Below, piece by piece: positions 8,957-17,336 of a DNA stretch of 64,000 nucleotides. The notes beneath the pieces are model-generated. The model had not been told where the DNA came from, searched no databases, and worked only from the letters and a program-made list of their open reading frames with translations. The stretch's first letter is position 1; every line of letters starts with the position of its first letter. Position numbers and translations under genes: made by a program. The stretch comes from Jiangella mangrovi (GTDB lineage Bacteria; Actinomycetota; Actinomycetes; Jiangellales; Jiangellaceae), in contig NZ_JACHMM010000001.1 in assembly GCF_014204975.1 (NCBI RefSeq), forward strand, positions 124,001-188,000, given 5' to 3'.

Positions 8957-9535
8957 TCAGCGCGAGGGCGGGGTGCCCTGCAGCGTCCACTCCTGCGGGA
9001 TCTCGAGGGTCTGGGTGACTTGCTGGGCGATGGCGGCGGCGTCGGCCTCGCCGTCGCGCCCCTCGGCCGGGGCGTCGATGTGCACCTCGACGATGTAGTC
9101 GCCGCTGGACAGCCGCGCCTGGGCGGCCTCACCGTCGGCGAAGGTGTAGCCGAGGCCCTGGTCGTCGGGGAGCTGGTGGTAGGTCTCGGGGTCGGCCAGG
9201 CCGTCCTCGAACCCGGTGCGGGCGCTGCCCATCATGAAGTCGACCAGCACCCGCAGCGCGACGTCACTGCCGCCGTCGACGGTGACCCGGCAGCCGGCGC
9301 CGCTCAGCGCCCCCTGCGAGTCGCGCGAGACCTGGCCGCCCTCGGCCGCGACCTCGCCACCGAGGGCCAGCGCGGCGCTCTCGGCCGGCAGGAAGTCGCA
9401 CAGCAGGTCGCCCCCGGGTGCGGTGGCGGGGATCGTGGTGGTGTCCACGGGAGTGTCTCCTTCGTCGTCGCCGCCGCAGCCGGCAACCGCCAGGACGGCG
9501 GCCACCAGCACGGCGGCGGTCTTCAGCAGTCTCAT
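8957..9535 (-). CDS. Secreted lipoprotein, DUF3558-like
   Basis: A 192-residue predicted lipoprotein. The signal peptide MRLLKTAAVLVAAVLAVAGC ends in a lipobox with Cys20 as the lipidation site, followed by an acidic Thr/Pro linker. The mature part has two further cysteines (LLCDFLP and GAGCRV) in a pattern like the actinobacterial DUF3558 lipoproteins; this assignment is tentative. The ATG overlaps the stop of the 699-residue protein gene (ATGA), so the two are co-translated. Its place at the end of the small+large module makes it a candidate membrane receptor or immunity partner for the large protein. That is inference from position only. Confidence 0.8.
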   Translation of the reverse strand: MRLLKTAAVLVAAVLAVAGCGGDDEGDTPVDTTTIPATAPGGDLLCDFLPAESAALALGGEVAAEGGQVSRDSQGALSGAGCRVTVDGGSDVALRVLVDFMMGSARTGFEDGLADPETYHQLPDDQGLGYTFADGEAAQARLSSGDYIVEVHIDAPAEGRDGEADAAAIAQQVTQTLEIPQEWTLQGTPPSR

Positions 9536-11631
9536 CTGGCGAGGTCCGCGCCCGCGTTCAGGTGCTCGTTGAACGGCGGGTACACGTTGGAGTTGAGGAA
9601 GTCGTCCATGGGGAACTTGTCGCGCAGCCACTGGTTGTAGGCCTCGCTCTCGAAGTCGAACTCGGGCGGGTTGCTCCCCGGCACGATGGCCTCGGGCGGC
9701 GGGGCGCCGTAGCGGTTGCCGCCCTGGTTGGCCTCGTCGATGTACTGCTGGTCGAAGTACCCGCTGGCGAGCATCTGGTTGAGGATCATCTGCTCGAGAT
9801 CCTCCTTCTCGCTGGACGACAGCTCGGCGTAGTCGCCGCTGGCGGTGCCCTCGGACTCGCCCAGCGCGCTCTCGATCTGGCCGGTGATCTGGCCGTACGC
9901 GAACGCCGACCACTTGCCGGCGGGTTCCAGCCCGGGCAGCGAGGTGAGCGCGCCGAAGATCTCCGAGCGCGCCTCGGCCGCCTTCTGCTCCAGCTCCTCG
10001 TCGTCGAGCGCACCGCGGTAGGCCCCGTTGATGACCCAGCCCAGGGTGGCGGCCATCTCGTTCGTGGCCGTGGTGAGCCCGGGCACGTTCTGGCCCTGCA
10101 GCATGGCGACGGGGGCGGGCGGCGGGGTGCCGTCGTCGAGCGCGTCCTGCAGCGCCTGCGACATGCGCCACTGCGACGCGGCGCCGACGCCGGCGAGCAC
10201 GGTGTCGATGTGCTCCTGCTGGCCGTCCTCACCGTAGGTGCTGAGGAGCTGCTGGATCATCTCGGGGTTCATCGCCGCGCCGTAGGGTGCGCCGTCGCCG
10301 AGCAGCTCTGTCTCGGGGTCGACCGTCCAGCCGTTGTTGATGGCGCCGTCGGGCTGCCCGGTCCGGGCGACCCGCATGAGGTCCGGCCCGTAGGACGCGA
10401 GCATGTCGGCCACCGGCCCGCGCAGGCCGTTCCACATGTCCCAGCCGTCATTGGCGCCCATGCCGAGGACACCGCCGTCGGCGTCGTCGCCGGTGACGTC
10501 CCCGAGGAGGGTGAACGTCTGCGAGGCGATGGTGGCGGAGGTGGCGCCGGTCTCCTCGCCGTTGCGGTACGTCGTGGTGGCCGCCTGCAGGGCGAGGCCG
10601 AGGTTGCCGCCGTCGTCGCCGTAGGTGACCGTGCCCCAGTCACGTTCCTGCAGGAAGTACTGCAGCCGCGAGTTCATCTGCATCTTGGTGCCTTCGACGT
10701 CGACCTCCTCCGTCCCGCCTTGGGAGAAGAAGTCCTGCGCGGCCAGCGGGTTGTTGGACAGCGCGACCATGAACGTGGACATGACGTCGGTGACCTCACG
10801 GCCGGTGGCGGGGTCGATGACCGGGTCCATGTGGTTGCCCTTGGGGCCCCAGACGGCGCCGTTCTCGCCCTCGGCCTCGTACTCGTAGAGGTCGTCGCCG
10901 ACCTCGTTGAGGAACGGGCGGGCGTAGACGCCCCGCGACATCAGCAGCGCGAGGTACTGGGCCTGGTTCTCCGGCGCCTCGCCGCCCTGCTCGTGCACGG
11001 GGGCGGTGATGGCGCTGGACCACTGGTCGGCGTACTCGGGCGGCATGGCGAGGTCGCCGGTGTTGCGCGTGGCGGTGCCGAAGACCGTGCCCAGCCCGGT
11101 GATGAGCTGGTTGCGCTCGTCGCTCATGTCGTGGTCCTGCTCGCCCCTGGCCTCGGCGAGGGCGTCGTAGGTGTTGAGCAGGTTCGCCATCTGCTCCGGC
11201 GAGAGGTTCTTGGCCAGGCCGGCGGCGAAGTACGGGTCGTTCGCGTTCGCCGCGATCTGCTCGATCAGCTCCTGGGGGATGTCGCCGCGCGAGTCGATGA
11301 GCGCCTGCGCGGCGTCCTCGCCGTTCTGCTGGGCCTCCTCGGGCGAGACCGTGGAGATCGCGGTCTCCTCGATCTCGACCGTCCCGGCCGGCCACTGGGG
11401 GTTGGAGTTCTCGAGCGACTCGGCCAGCGAGAGCCGCCGGCGCACGCCGGGGAGCTCGGTGTCGGCCCACTCGATGGCGTTCTGGACCTGGTTGCCGAGG
11501 TCGTGGTTGATGTCGTACTTGGTCAGCGCGTTCGAGAGGCCGAGCTTGGCGTCGCTCAGGCGCTCCTTGCCGTTCTCGATGCCGGTGACGACGTTGCGGA
11601 ATTCCTCGACGATGATCTGGGCCTTGGCCAC
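9532..11631 (-). CDS. DPYF-type large protein, full-length paralogue (copy 2)
   Basis: A 699-residue soluble protein without signal peptide. Residues 1-205 form the region shared with the protein at 7818-8903: a helical start, ELPGVRRRL (59-67), NDPYFAAGLAK (131-141), and TRNTGDLAMPPEYADQW (188-204). The remaining 490 residues are acidic, rich in Asn, Gly and Gln, and end with repeated aromatic/acidic segments (FDFESEAYNQWLRDKF). I recall proteins of this kind labelled only as a domain of unknown function, possibly DUF6571, but could not verify that. It is encoded between the small WXG-like gene (34 bases upstream) and the lipoprotein (overlapping). Size and context suit a type VII secreted effector or surface protein; no enzymatic motif was recognised. 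Confidence 0.78.
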   Translation of the reverse strand: MAKAQIIVEEFRNVVTGIENGKERLSDAKLGLSNALTKYDINHDLGNQVQNAIEWADTELPGVRRRLSLAESLENSNPQWPAGTVEIEETAISTVSPEEAQQNGEDAAQALIDSRGDIPQELIEQIAANANDPYFAAGLAKNLSPEQMANLLNTYDALAEARGEQDHDMSDERNQLITGLGTVFGTATRNTGDLAMPPEYADQWSSAITAPVHEQGGEAPENQAQYLALLMSRGVYARPFLNEVGDDLYEYEAEGENGAVWGPKGNHMDPVIDPATGREVTDVMSTFMVALSNNPLAAQDFFSQGGTEEVDVEGTKMQMNSRLQYFLQERDWGTVTYGDDGGNLGLALQAATTTYRNGEETGATSATIASQTFTLLGDVTGDDADGGVLGMGANDGWDMWNGLRGPVADMLASYGPDLMRVARTGQPDGAINNGWTVDPETELLGDGAPYGAAMNPEMIQQLLSTYGEDGQQEHIDTVLAGVGAASQWRMSQALQDALDDGTPPPAPVAMLQGQNVPGLTTATNEMAATLGWVINGAYRGALDDEELEQKAAEARSEIFGALTSLPGLEPAGKWSAFAYGQITGQIESALGESEGTASGDYAELSSSEKEDLEQMILNQMLASGYFDQQYIDEANQGGNRYGAPPPEAIVPGSNPPEFDFESEAYNQWLRDKFPMDDFLNSNVYPPFNEHLNAGADLAR

Positions 11632-11665
11632 GGGTCATTCTCCAGACGGGTGCACGGGTGCGGGA

Positions 11666-11953
11666 TCAGCCCGCCCAGTGGGCGCGGGGGTCGTCGGCCG
11701 GCACCTTGTCCGGCTCGTTGTCGTGCCTGGTCTCCAGCGCCGTGCCCGCGCTGCTGCCGGCCTCGCCGGCCGTGGTGTGGTGTCCGGTCAGTGCCGTGGA
11801 GAAGGTGTCGGCGGTGCTGCTGGTCCACGCCTCCTTCTCGAGGGCGTCCTCTGCCTCGAAGAAGGCGAAGCTGCAGATGCTCGCGTGACCGCGCAGGGTC
11901 GGCAGTTCGTCGCCGAGCGCCTGCTTGTACAGGTTGTCGACTTCGTCGCTCAT
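11666..11953 (-). CDS. Small WXG-like protein (copy 2)
   Basis: A 95-residue helical protein, MSDEVDNLYKQALGDELP at the start, with EAWTSSTADTFSTAL at 41-55 matching EGAWVSRLADEFSTGL in the 151-residue protein at 7363-7818. It has the size of an ESX/WXG100 protein and a Trp at the presumed hairpin turn, but W-x-S replaces W-x-G. It lies between the EssC-like ATPase (45 bases upstream) and the 699-residue protein (34 bases downstream) on the same strand, so it probably shares their transcript. Inferred: a co-secreted partner or targeting factor for the large protein. Confidence 0.72.
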   Translation of the reverse strand: MSDEVDNLYKQALGDELPTLRGHASICSFAFFEAEDALEKEAWTSSTADTFSTALTGHHTTAGEAGSSAGTALETRHDNEPDKVPADDPRAHWAG

Positions 11954-11998
11954 ATGTGCTGGCTCACCTTCGTCTCAGCTTCCCCGTTGTCATGTCGT

Positions 11999-14900
11999 TC
12001 AGTTCTCCACCGTCGTCTCCGGCACCTGGACCAGCTGCCACTGGCCGGCGGCGGAGAACAGGCCGCGCCCGGGTGGCATGCCGCCGGTCAGCGACCGCGG
12101 CAGCTTGATGCCGAAGTGGTCGCCGTCGGCCGGGGCCCCGGGTGACAGCAGCACGCCGGAGCGGGACTTCTTCAGGACCGCCGCCGGCCCGCGGTAGCTG
12201 CTGCCGAGGTCGTCGGTGGTGCCGGCGCCGACGACGACGCTGCCGGTGTCGCGCAGCTTCGGCAGGTGCTTGGTCAGCAGGTCGACCATCCAGCCGTCGA
12301 CGCCCATGAGCTCGAGGTCGTCGATGAGGACGGCGGTGGGCCGGCCGCCCTTCTCGGGCACCATGGCCTCGTACAGCTTGGTGACCTCGTCCTTGTCGGC
12401 CTCGAGGTTGATGACGGCCTCGACCCCCTGGCGGCCGGCGAGGTCGCCGAGCGGGCTGCGCCGCGGCGTGATGATCAGCGTCTTCCAGTCGCGCTCGATC
12501 ATCGACCGGGCCATGGTCAGCAGCGCCGTGCTGCGACCGGAGCGGCGCGGGCCGAGCACCAGGATGCCCGGGCCGTGGTCGATGGCGTCGAGGACCCGCA
12601 GCGTCAGGGTGTCGCCACCGACGGCGAGCGGCAGCTCCGTGGGCGCCAGCGGCCGCTCGGCCAGCTCCATCGCGGCGGCGTAGCTGATGCGGGCCGGCAG
12701 CTGGTCGACGCGGAAGGGCAGGAACCGGCGCGCGACGTCGGCGTGGCGCTCCTTGGCCTCGCGGGCGATCTCTTGCAGCGCCGACACCTGGGCGGTGCCG
12801 TCGGCGTCGGCCGTGAGCAGCGCGATCTGGGTCTCGCGCAGGCCCTCGGCCCGGAAGGCGCGGCCGGGCTCCATGGTCTCGGGGACCTTCTTCGGGTTCA
12901 TTCCGATGTGCCCGAAGTCGGCGTTGTCGGTCATGCGCAGCATCAGCTTGTCCTCGATGAGGGCCGAGATGCGCCCGACGAGCACCGTCCGGTCGGCGGC
13001 CATGACGACCTTGACCCCGACGCCGGGACCCTCCTGGAGGATCTGCATCCACTGGTCGACGAGCCGCCCGCTGTCGAAGTTCTCGAACGACTGGACGAAG
13101 CCCTCCCAGCGGTCGAACAGCACCAGGATGTACGGCAGCCGGGCGTCGGGCGCCGCCGCGGCGCGCTGCTCGCTGAGGTCGGCGTAGCCCTGCTCGGCCA
13201 GGATCTGCTGCCGGCGGCCGATCTCGGCGCGGATGCGGGCCGACAGCGCCGACAGCCGCTCGGGCTGGTCGCGGCTGACGACGGCGCCGGTGTGCGGCAG
13301 GCCGACCATGGGCAGCAGCGCGTTGTTGCCGCAGTCGACGCCGTAGAGGTGCACGTCGCGCGGGGAGACCTGGCGGCCGATGAGGCCGGCGACGGCGCGC
13401 AGCGCGGTGGACCGGCCGCTGCGCGGCGCGCCGACGATGCCCAGGTGCCCGCCGCCGGAGAGGTCGTACGAGGCCACGGTGCGGCGCTGCTGGCTGGGGA
13501 CGTCGACGATGCCGAACGGGAGGCGGATGTCGCGGCCGGACTCGACGACGGTGTCGGCGTGCGCCAGCACCTCGTCGAGCGTGACGACGTCGTCGAGCGG
13601 CGGCAGCCACGGCGGCGGCGGCGCGCTGATGCCGCTGCGCTGCGACGCCTCGTTGATGGCCGTGACCAGGCTCTCGAGGTCGGTGGGCGTGGAGACGTCC
13701 TCCTCCTTGCCGCCGTCGTCGGCCTTCTGCGGCGGCCGTCCGAGGGTGCCCCACTCGAGCCGGCGCAGGTCGACGCTGACGGCGGCGCCGGGCGCATGGG
13801 GGCGGCCACCGACGCGGGAGGACTGGAACGGCACCAGCGACGACGCGCCCAGCCGGGCGTACGCGCGGCCCGGGGTGGATTTGGAGATCTCGGCGGCGTC
13901 CTTGGACTCGATGACGTCCTGGCTGTCGTTGCCGTCGGTGACCCGCAGCGCGATGCGCAGGTTGGTGTTGGACTTGATCTCGGCGCTGACGACACCGGCC
14001 GGGCGCTGCGTGGCCAGCAGCAGGTGCACGCCGAGCGAACGGCCTCGCCGGGCGATGTCGACCAGGCCCTTGACGAAGTCGGGCAGCTCGGTGACCAGCG
14101 CGGCGAACTCGTCGATGATGATCATGAGCCGCGGCATGGGCTCGTCGTCGGGTTCCTTGGCCGCCAGGTAGTCCTCGATGTCCTTCTTGCCGGCCTTGGC
14201 CAGCTGGTGCTCGCGGCGGTGCAGCTCCGCGGCCAGGCTCTCGAGCGCCCGGGTGGTGAGGTGGCCGTCGAGGTCGGTGACCATGCCTACGGTGTGCGCG
14301 AGGTTGTTGCAGTCCTTGAACGCCGCGCCGCCCTTGTAGTCGACCAGCACGAATGTCATCTCGTCGGGCCGGTTGGCCACCGACAGCGACGCGATGAGCG
14401 TCTGCAGCAGCTCGGACTTGCCGGAACCGGTGGTGCCGGCGACCAGGCCGTGCGGGCCGTCGGCGCGGATGTCGACGGAGAACGGGCCGTCCATGCCCTC
14501 GCCGATGACCGCCTTCGTGGTGCGCCCGACGTTGGTCCACCAGGTCTGGATGGCCTCGGGGGTGGGCGGGTCGAGCTTGAGGACGTCGAGCAGCCGGCTC
14601 GAGGACGGCAGCGACGACGAGAGGTCCTCGGAGCTGACGTCCTTGACCGGCGCCAGCGCTCTGCCGAGCCGCTCGCACCACTGCGGCGAGACGACGTCGA
14701 GGCGGATGCCCTCGACCGTCGGCTGGCCGGTCAGCCGCACCGTGGCGGTCTCGGTGCCCACCGACACGACCGCCTTGCACTCCTCGGGCAGCAGCCGCTC
14801 GTCGGCGTCGATGCAGAGGAAGTACATGTTCATGCGCGGGCCGTCGCGCAGCAGCGTCACCAGGCCGGGCATGAGCCGGATGCGGCGGGCGCCGTCGAGC

Positions 14901-16663
14901 ACGACCAGCAGCGGCGGGAAGCTGATCTCGCGCGAGGACATGATGCCGCCGCCGCGGTCGGAGAGCACGGACTTGCGCTGCTCCATGATCGACATCAGCT
15001 CGGCGATGCGGCGGCCGGTGGTCTCCTCGTCGGCGCCGATGCCCGCGATGACGTCGGAGTCCTCGCCCCGGCGCACGTGCGGCAGCCAGCGCATCCAGTT
15101 CCAGGCGCGCTCGCCCTCGGGGTCGGACAGGACGACGATGCCGATGTCGGCGGGGCTGTGCAGGGTGGCGACCTGAGCGATCATCCAGCCGGCCACCTGC
15201 CGGCGCTGGTCGCCCTGTCCCGCCACGCCGGTGACCCCGGCCTGCTCCAGCGGCACGGACACCGGCACGTCGGGCGCGGTCCAGTGCAACACCCGCTCGT
15301 GGTCCTCGCGGGCGGGGTCGGTCATCGAGACCTCGCTGGCGACGTCGGCGCTGCCGACCCGGACCAGCATGAAGTCGGAGTCGGTGCGGCGCCGCTCCCA
15401 CAGCCGCGACCGCGGCCCGGTGGCGAACAGCAGCACCGCCGCGGGGTCGGGGACGTCGCGGCGCCGCGCCGAGCGCTCGGTGACCAGGCCCACGTAGGCC
15501 TGGTTCTCGATGTGGCGCATGCGGTCGACGTACTTCTTCATCTCGTCGTGGTAGCGCGTCTGCGTCTGCGTCTTGGAGCTGCGGTACCGCGAGATCATCA
15601 TGAGCGGCGACAGGATCATGATCATCAGGCTGAACGGCGACCTGGTGATGTAGAACATCACGCCGCCCATCAGCGCCGGGGCCAGCGAGATGGCCCAGGG
15701 CATCGGTTCCTTGTCGGGCTTGCGCGGCTCGGTGGGCAGCCGGAACTCGGTCTGGCGCGGCGGCGGGAGCAGCCGGGGCGGCCGGTTGTAGTCCAGCGTC
15801 GCCCCGCCCGGGCTGGGCGACAACGACGCGTCCGGCTCGGCGGGCAGCGCGAGCTCGAGCATGACGTCGCCGACCACGAGCGCCGCGCCCGCGGGCCAGT
15901 CGACCGGGCCCTCGACGGGGACGCGGTCGAGGTGGAGGTACGGGCGGTCGGCCTCGGGGTCGACGGTGAGGTTCGGGTGCTTGAGGCGGTCGAGCTCGCG
16001 CATCTTCGCCTTGAAGCGGCGGGCCCGGCGGCGCTTCTTCTTCGGCTGCTCTTCGTCCTTGGGCACCACGATGGGGCCTTCGAGGAGCCGGTCGCGCAGC
16101 GGCGGCGGCACCAGCACGCCCACCAGCGACGGGTCGGGCGTGAGCGTGACGACGCCGTCGACGGTGACGTCGAGCCGGGCCGCGACGGGCGGCGCGTCCT
16201 CGCCCTGCAGGCGCACGCCCACGCCGACGCGGCTGCCGATCTCGTGGCTGCCGGGCGCGAGGTAGGCGACGTGCCCGGAACCCGGCCCGGAGACGGTGCG
16301 CACCTGGACGACGCCGGTGCGCTCGCCGAACGCGTCGGGCAGCGGCGTTCCGACACCGACCAGGGCACCGTTGCGCAGCGCGGACTCGACGACCTTGGTG
16401 GCGGCGTCGAGCGGGACGCCGCCGAGGTACAGGGTGGGCGGAAGGCCCAGTGCGGTGTCCTCGGGGTGGTCCGGCAGGACGCTCTCGCCGACGACGCCGA
16501 GGTGCCGGCCCGCGGTGCGGACGATGTGCGGCTGTGGAGCCGGGCGCACGCGCGCAGCCAGCTGGCGGGCGATGTCGGCGATCGTGGCGTCGTCCTCGCA
16601 GTCGATGGCGAGATCGACGACATCGCCGTCACCCGATGCCGTGGCACTCAGCAACAGCCGCAC
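11999..16663 (-). CDS. eccC: Type VII secretion ATPase, EccC/EssC-like (FtsK/SpoIIIE)
   Basis: A 1,554-residue membrane ATPase that would drive export of WXG100-type substrates. The first 300 residues are soluble and may include FHA-like domains. Two hydrophobic segments lie at about 322-339 and 344-357, followed by three FtsK-type ATPase domains. The first has an intact Walker A (GTTGSGKS, 743-750) and Walker B (IIIDEFAAL, Asp851-Glu852). The second (GAPRSGRST) and third (GPRRSGRST) replace the Walker Lys with Arg. A single chain with all three ATPases resembles EssC or fused EccCa-EccCb. The start is GTG at 16663. No EccB, EccD, EccE or mycosin is encoded in the window, so the remaining machine is either elsewhere or absent. 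Confidence 0.9.
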   Translation of the reverse strand: MRLLLSATASGDGDVVDLAIDCEDDATIADIARQLAARVRPAPQPHIVRTAGRHLGVVGESVLPDHPEDTALGLPPTLYLGGVPLDAATKVVESALRNGALVGVGTPLPDAFGERTGVVQVRTVSGPGSGHVAYLAPGSHEIGSRVGVGVRLQGEDAPPVAARLDVTVDGVVTLTPDPSLVGVLVPPPLRDRLLEGPIVVPKDEEQPKKKRRRARRFKAKMRELDRLKHPNLTVDPEADRPYLHLDRVPVEGPVDWPAGAALVVGDVMLELALPAEPDASLSPSPGGATLDYNRPPRLLPPPRQTEFRLPTEPRKPDKEPMPWAISLAPALMGGVMFYITRSPFSLMIMILSPLMMISRYRSSKTQTQTRYHDEMKKYVDRMRHIENQAYVGLVTERSARRRDVPDPAAVLLFATGPRSRLWERRRTDSDFMLVRVGSADVASEVSMTDPAREDHERVLHWTAPDVPVSVPLEQAGVTGVAGQGDQRRQVAGWMIAQVATLHSPADIGIVVLSDPEGERAWNWMRWLPHVRRGEDSDVIAGIGADEETTGRRIAELMSIMEQRKSVLSDRGGGIMSSREISFPPLLVVLDGARRIRLMPGLVTLLRDGPRMNMYFLCIDADERLLPEECKAVVSVGTETATVRLTGQPTVEGIRLDVVSPQWCERLGRALAPVKDVSSEDLSSSLPSSSRLLDVLKLDPPTPEAIQTWWTNVGRTTKAVIGEGMDGPFSVDIRADGPHGLVAGTTGSGKSELLQTLIASLSVANRPDEMTFVLVDYKGGAAFKDCNNLAHTVGMVTDLDGHLTTRALESLAAELHRREHQLAKAGKKDIEDYLAAKEPDDEPMPRLMIIIDEFAALVTELPDFVKGLVDIARRGRSLGVHLLLATQRPAGVVSAEIKSNTNLRIALRVTDGNDSQDVIESKDAAEISKSTPGRAYARLGASSLVPFQSSRVGGRPHAPGAAVSVDLRRLEWGTLGRPPQKADDGGKEEDVSTPTDLESLVTAINEASQRSGISAPPPPWLPPLDDVVTLDEVLAHADTVVESGRDIRLPFGIVDVPSQQRRTVASYDLSGGGHLGIVGAPRSGRSTALRAVAGLIGRQVSPRDVHLYGVDCGNNALLPMVGLPHTGAVVSRDQPERLSALSARIRAEIGRRQQILAEQGYADLSEQRAAAAPDARLPYILVLFDRWEGFVQSFENFDSGRLVDQWMQILQEGPGVGVKVVMAADRTVLVGRISALIEDKLMLRMTDNADFGHIGMNPKKVPETMEPGRAFRAEGLRETQIALLTADADGTAQVSALQEIAREAKERHADVARRFLPFRVDQLPARISYAAAMELAERPLAPTELPLAVGGDTLTLRVLDAIDHGPGILVLGPRRSGRSTALLTMARSMIERDWKTLIITPRRSPLGDLAGRQGVEAVINLEADKDEVTKLYEAMVPEKGGRPTAVLIDDLELMGVDGWMVDLLTKHLPKLRDTGSVVVGAGTTDDLGSSYRGPAAVLKKSRSGVLLSPGAPADGDHFGIKLPRSLTGGMPPGRGLFSAAGQWQLVQVPETTVEN

Positions 16664-16805
16664 GTTTCCGTCCCAGGTTCCGTGTCCGGTCTCACGACTC
16701 GGTTATCGAACATCCTACTCGCGCCCCGCGGAGCGCAATTCGACGTCGCGGCCCACATCCGCGCAATGGGATGTGGGCCGCGCGTCGAACACCACGTGAG
16801 GACCG

Positions 16806-17078
16806 TCAGATACGGTCCGGCTCGCCGGTGGCCTCGGCGATGTTGTTGTGGTTGATCCGAACGTCGTCCGCAGCGCCGTTGAGAGCGTCGCGAAGCGTGT
16901 CGAGGTTCTTCTTGTAGTCCTCCCACGCATTGCGGAAGTCGTCGGCGTAACGGCCGGTCCACACCGCGTTGGCCACGCCGCCGTCGACCTCGGACTTGAT
17001 GCTCTCAGCAGCCTCGGCGTTCGTGGTGAACGTGCGGTGAAGCTCGGCAAGAGTACCTAGTTCTGCACCAACACCCAT
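16806..17078 (-). CDS. WXG100 family protein (EsxA-like)
   Basis: A 90-residue helical-hairpin protein with the family signature WTG at the turn (ANAVWTGRYADDFRNAW), the usual length for an ESX substrate. It is the closest upstream gene to the EssC-like ATPase and almost certainly its substrate or structural partner; WXG100 proteins are exported as dimers and activate EccC. The ATG at 17078 is preceded by GAGGGAG at a good distance; a longer frame starting earlier lacks this site. The 142 bases between it and eccC are AT-richer than the surroundings. Confidence 0.9.
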   Translation of the reverse strand: MGVGAELGTLAELHRTFTTNAEAAESIKSEVDGGVANAVWTGRYADDFRNAWEDYKKNLDTLRDALNGAADDVRINHNNIAEATGEPDRI

Positions 17079-17336
17079 TGTTCTACTCCCTCGTGAATAA
17101 CTTCGCCCCACCGCGTCGGGTGTGGCACGACACTGGCAATTCTACCGGCCGTCTAGCGTTTTGCAACTGCTAGAGCGACCTTTTTCCAATTTCTCTCGGG
17201 GTGATCTATCGAGGCAATGCGGTATTGACCGGAGGCCCGATTGCCAGGCTCCGAACAGGTGAAATACCGTGCCCATTCATGAATTCATCCCGAGGTGTTT
17301 CGGGGTACCTCCTTCGGCACATTCGGTTGCGCTCGA
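17079..17336. promoter_or_regulatory. Promoter region upstream of the WXG100-eccC genes
   Basis: A 258-base gap with markedly lower GC than its flanks, for example around 17140-17220. It separates the last tad gene from the WXG100 gene on the same strand, so it must terminate the former and probably start transcription of the latter. A short hairpin (CCCGA/TCGGG, about 17289-17304) is visible; no confident -35/-10 pair was found. Confidence 0.4.

Noticed and set aside
12266-16855. Plus-strand frame of about 1,500 codons opposite eccC
   Set aside because: It is antisense to a well-supported FtsK-type ATPase and has no recognisable domain.
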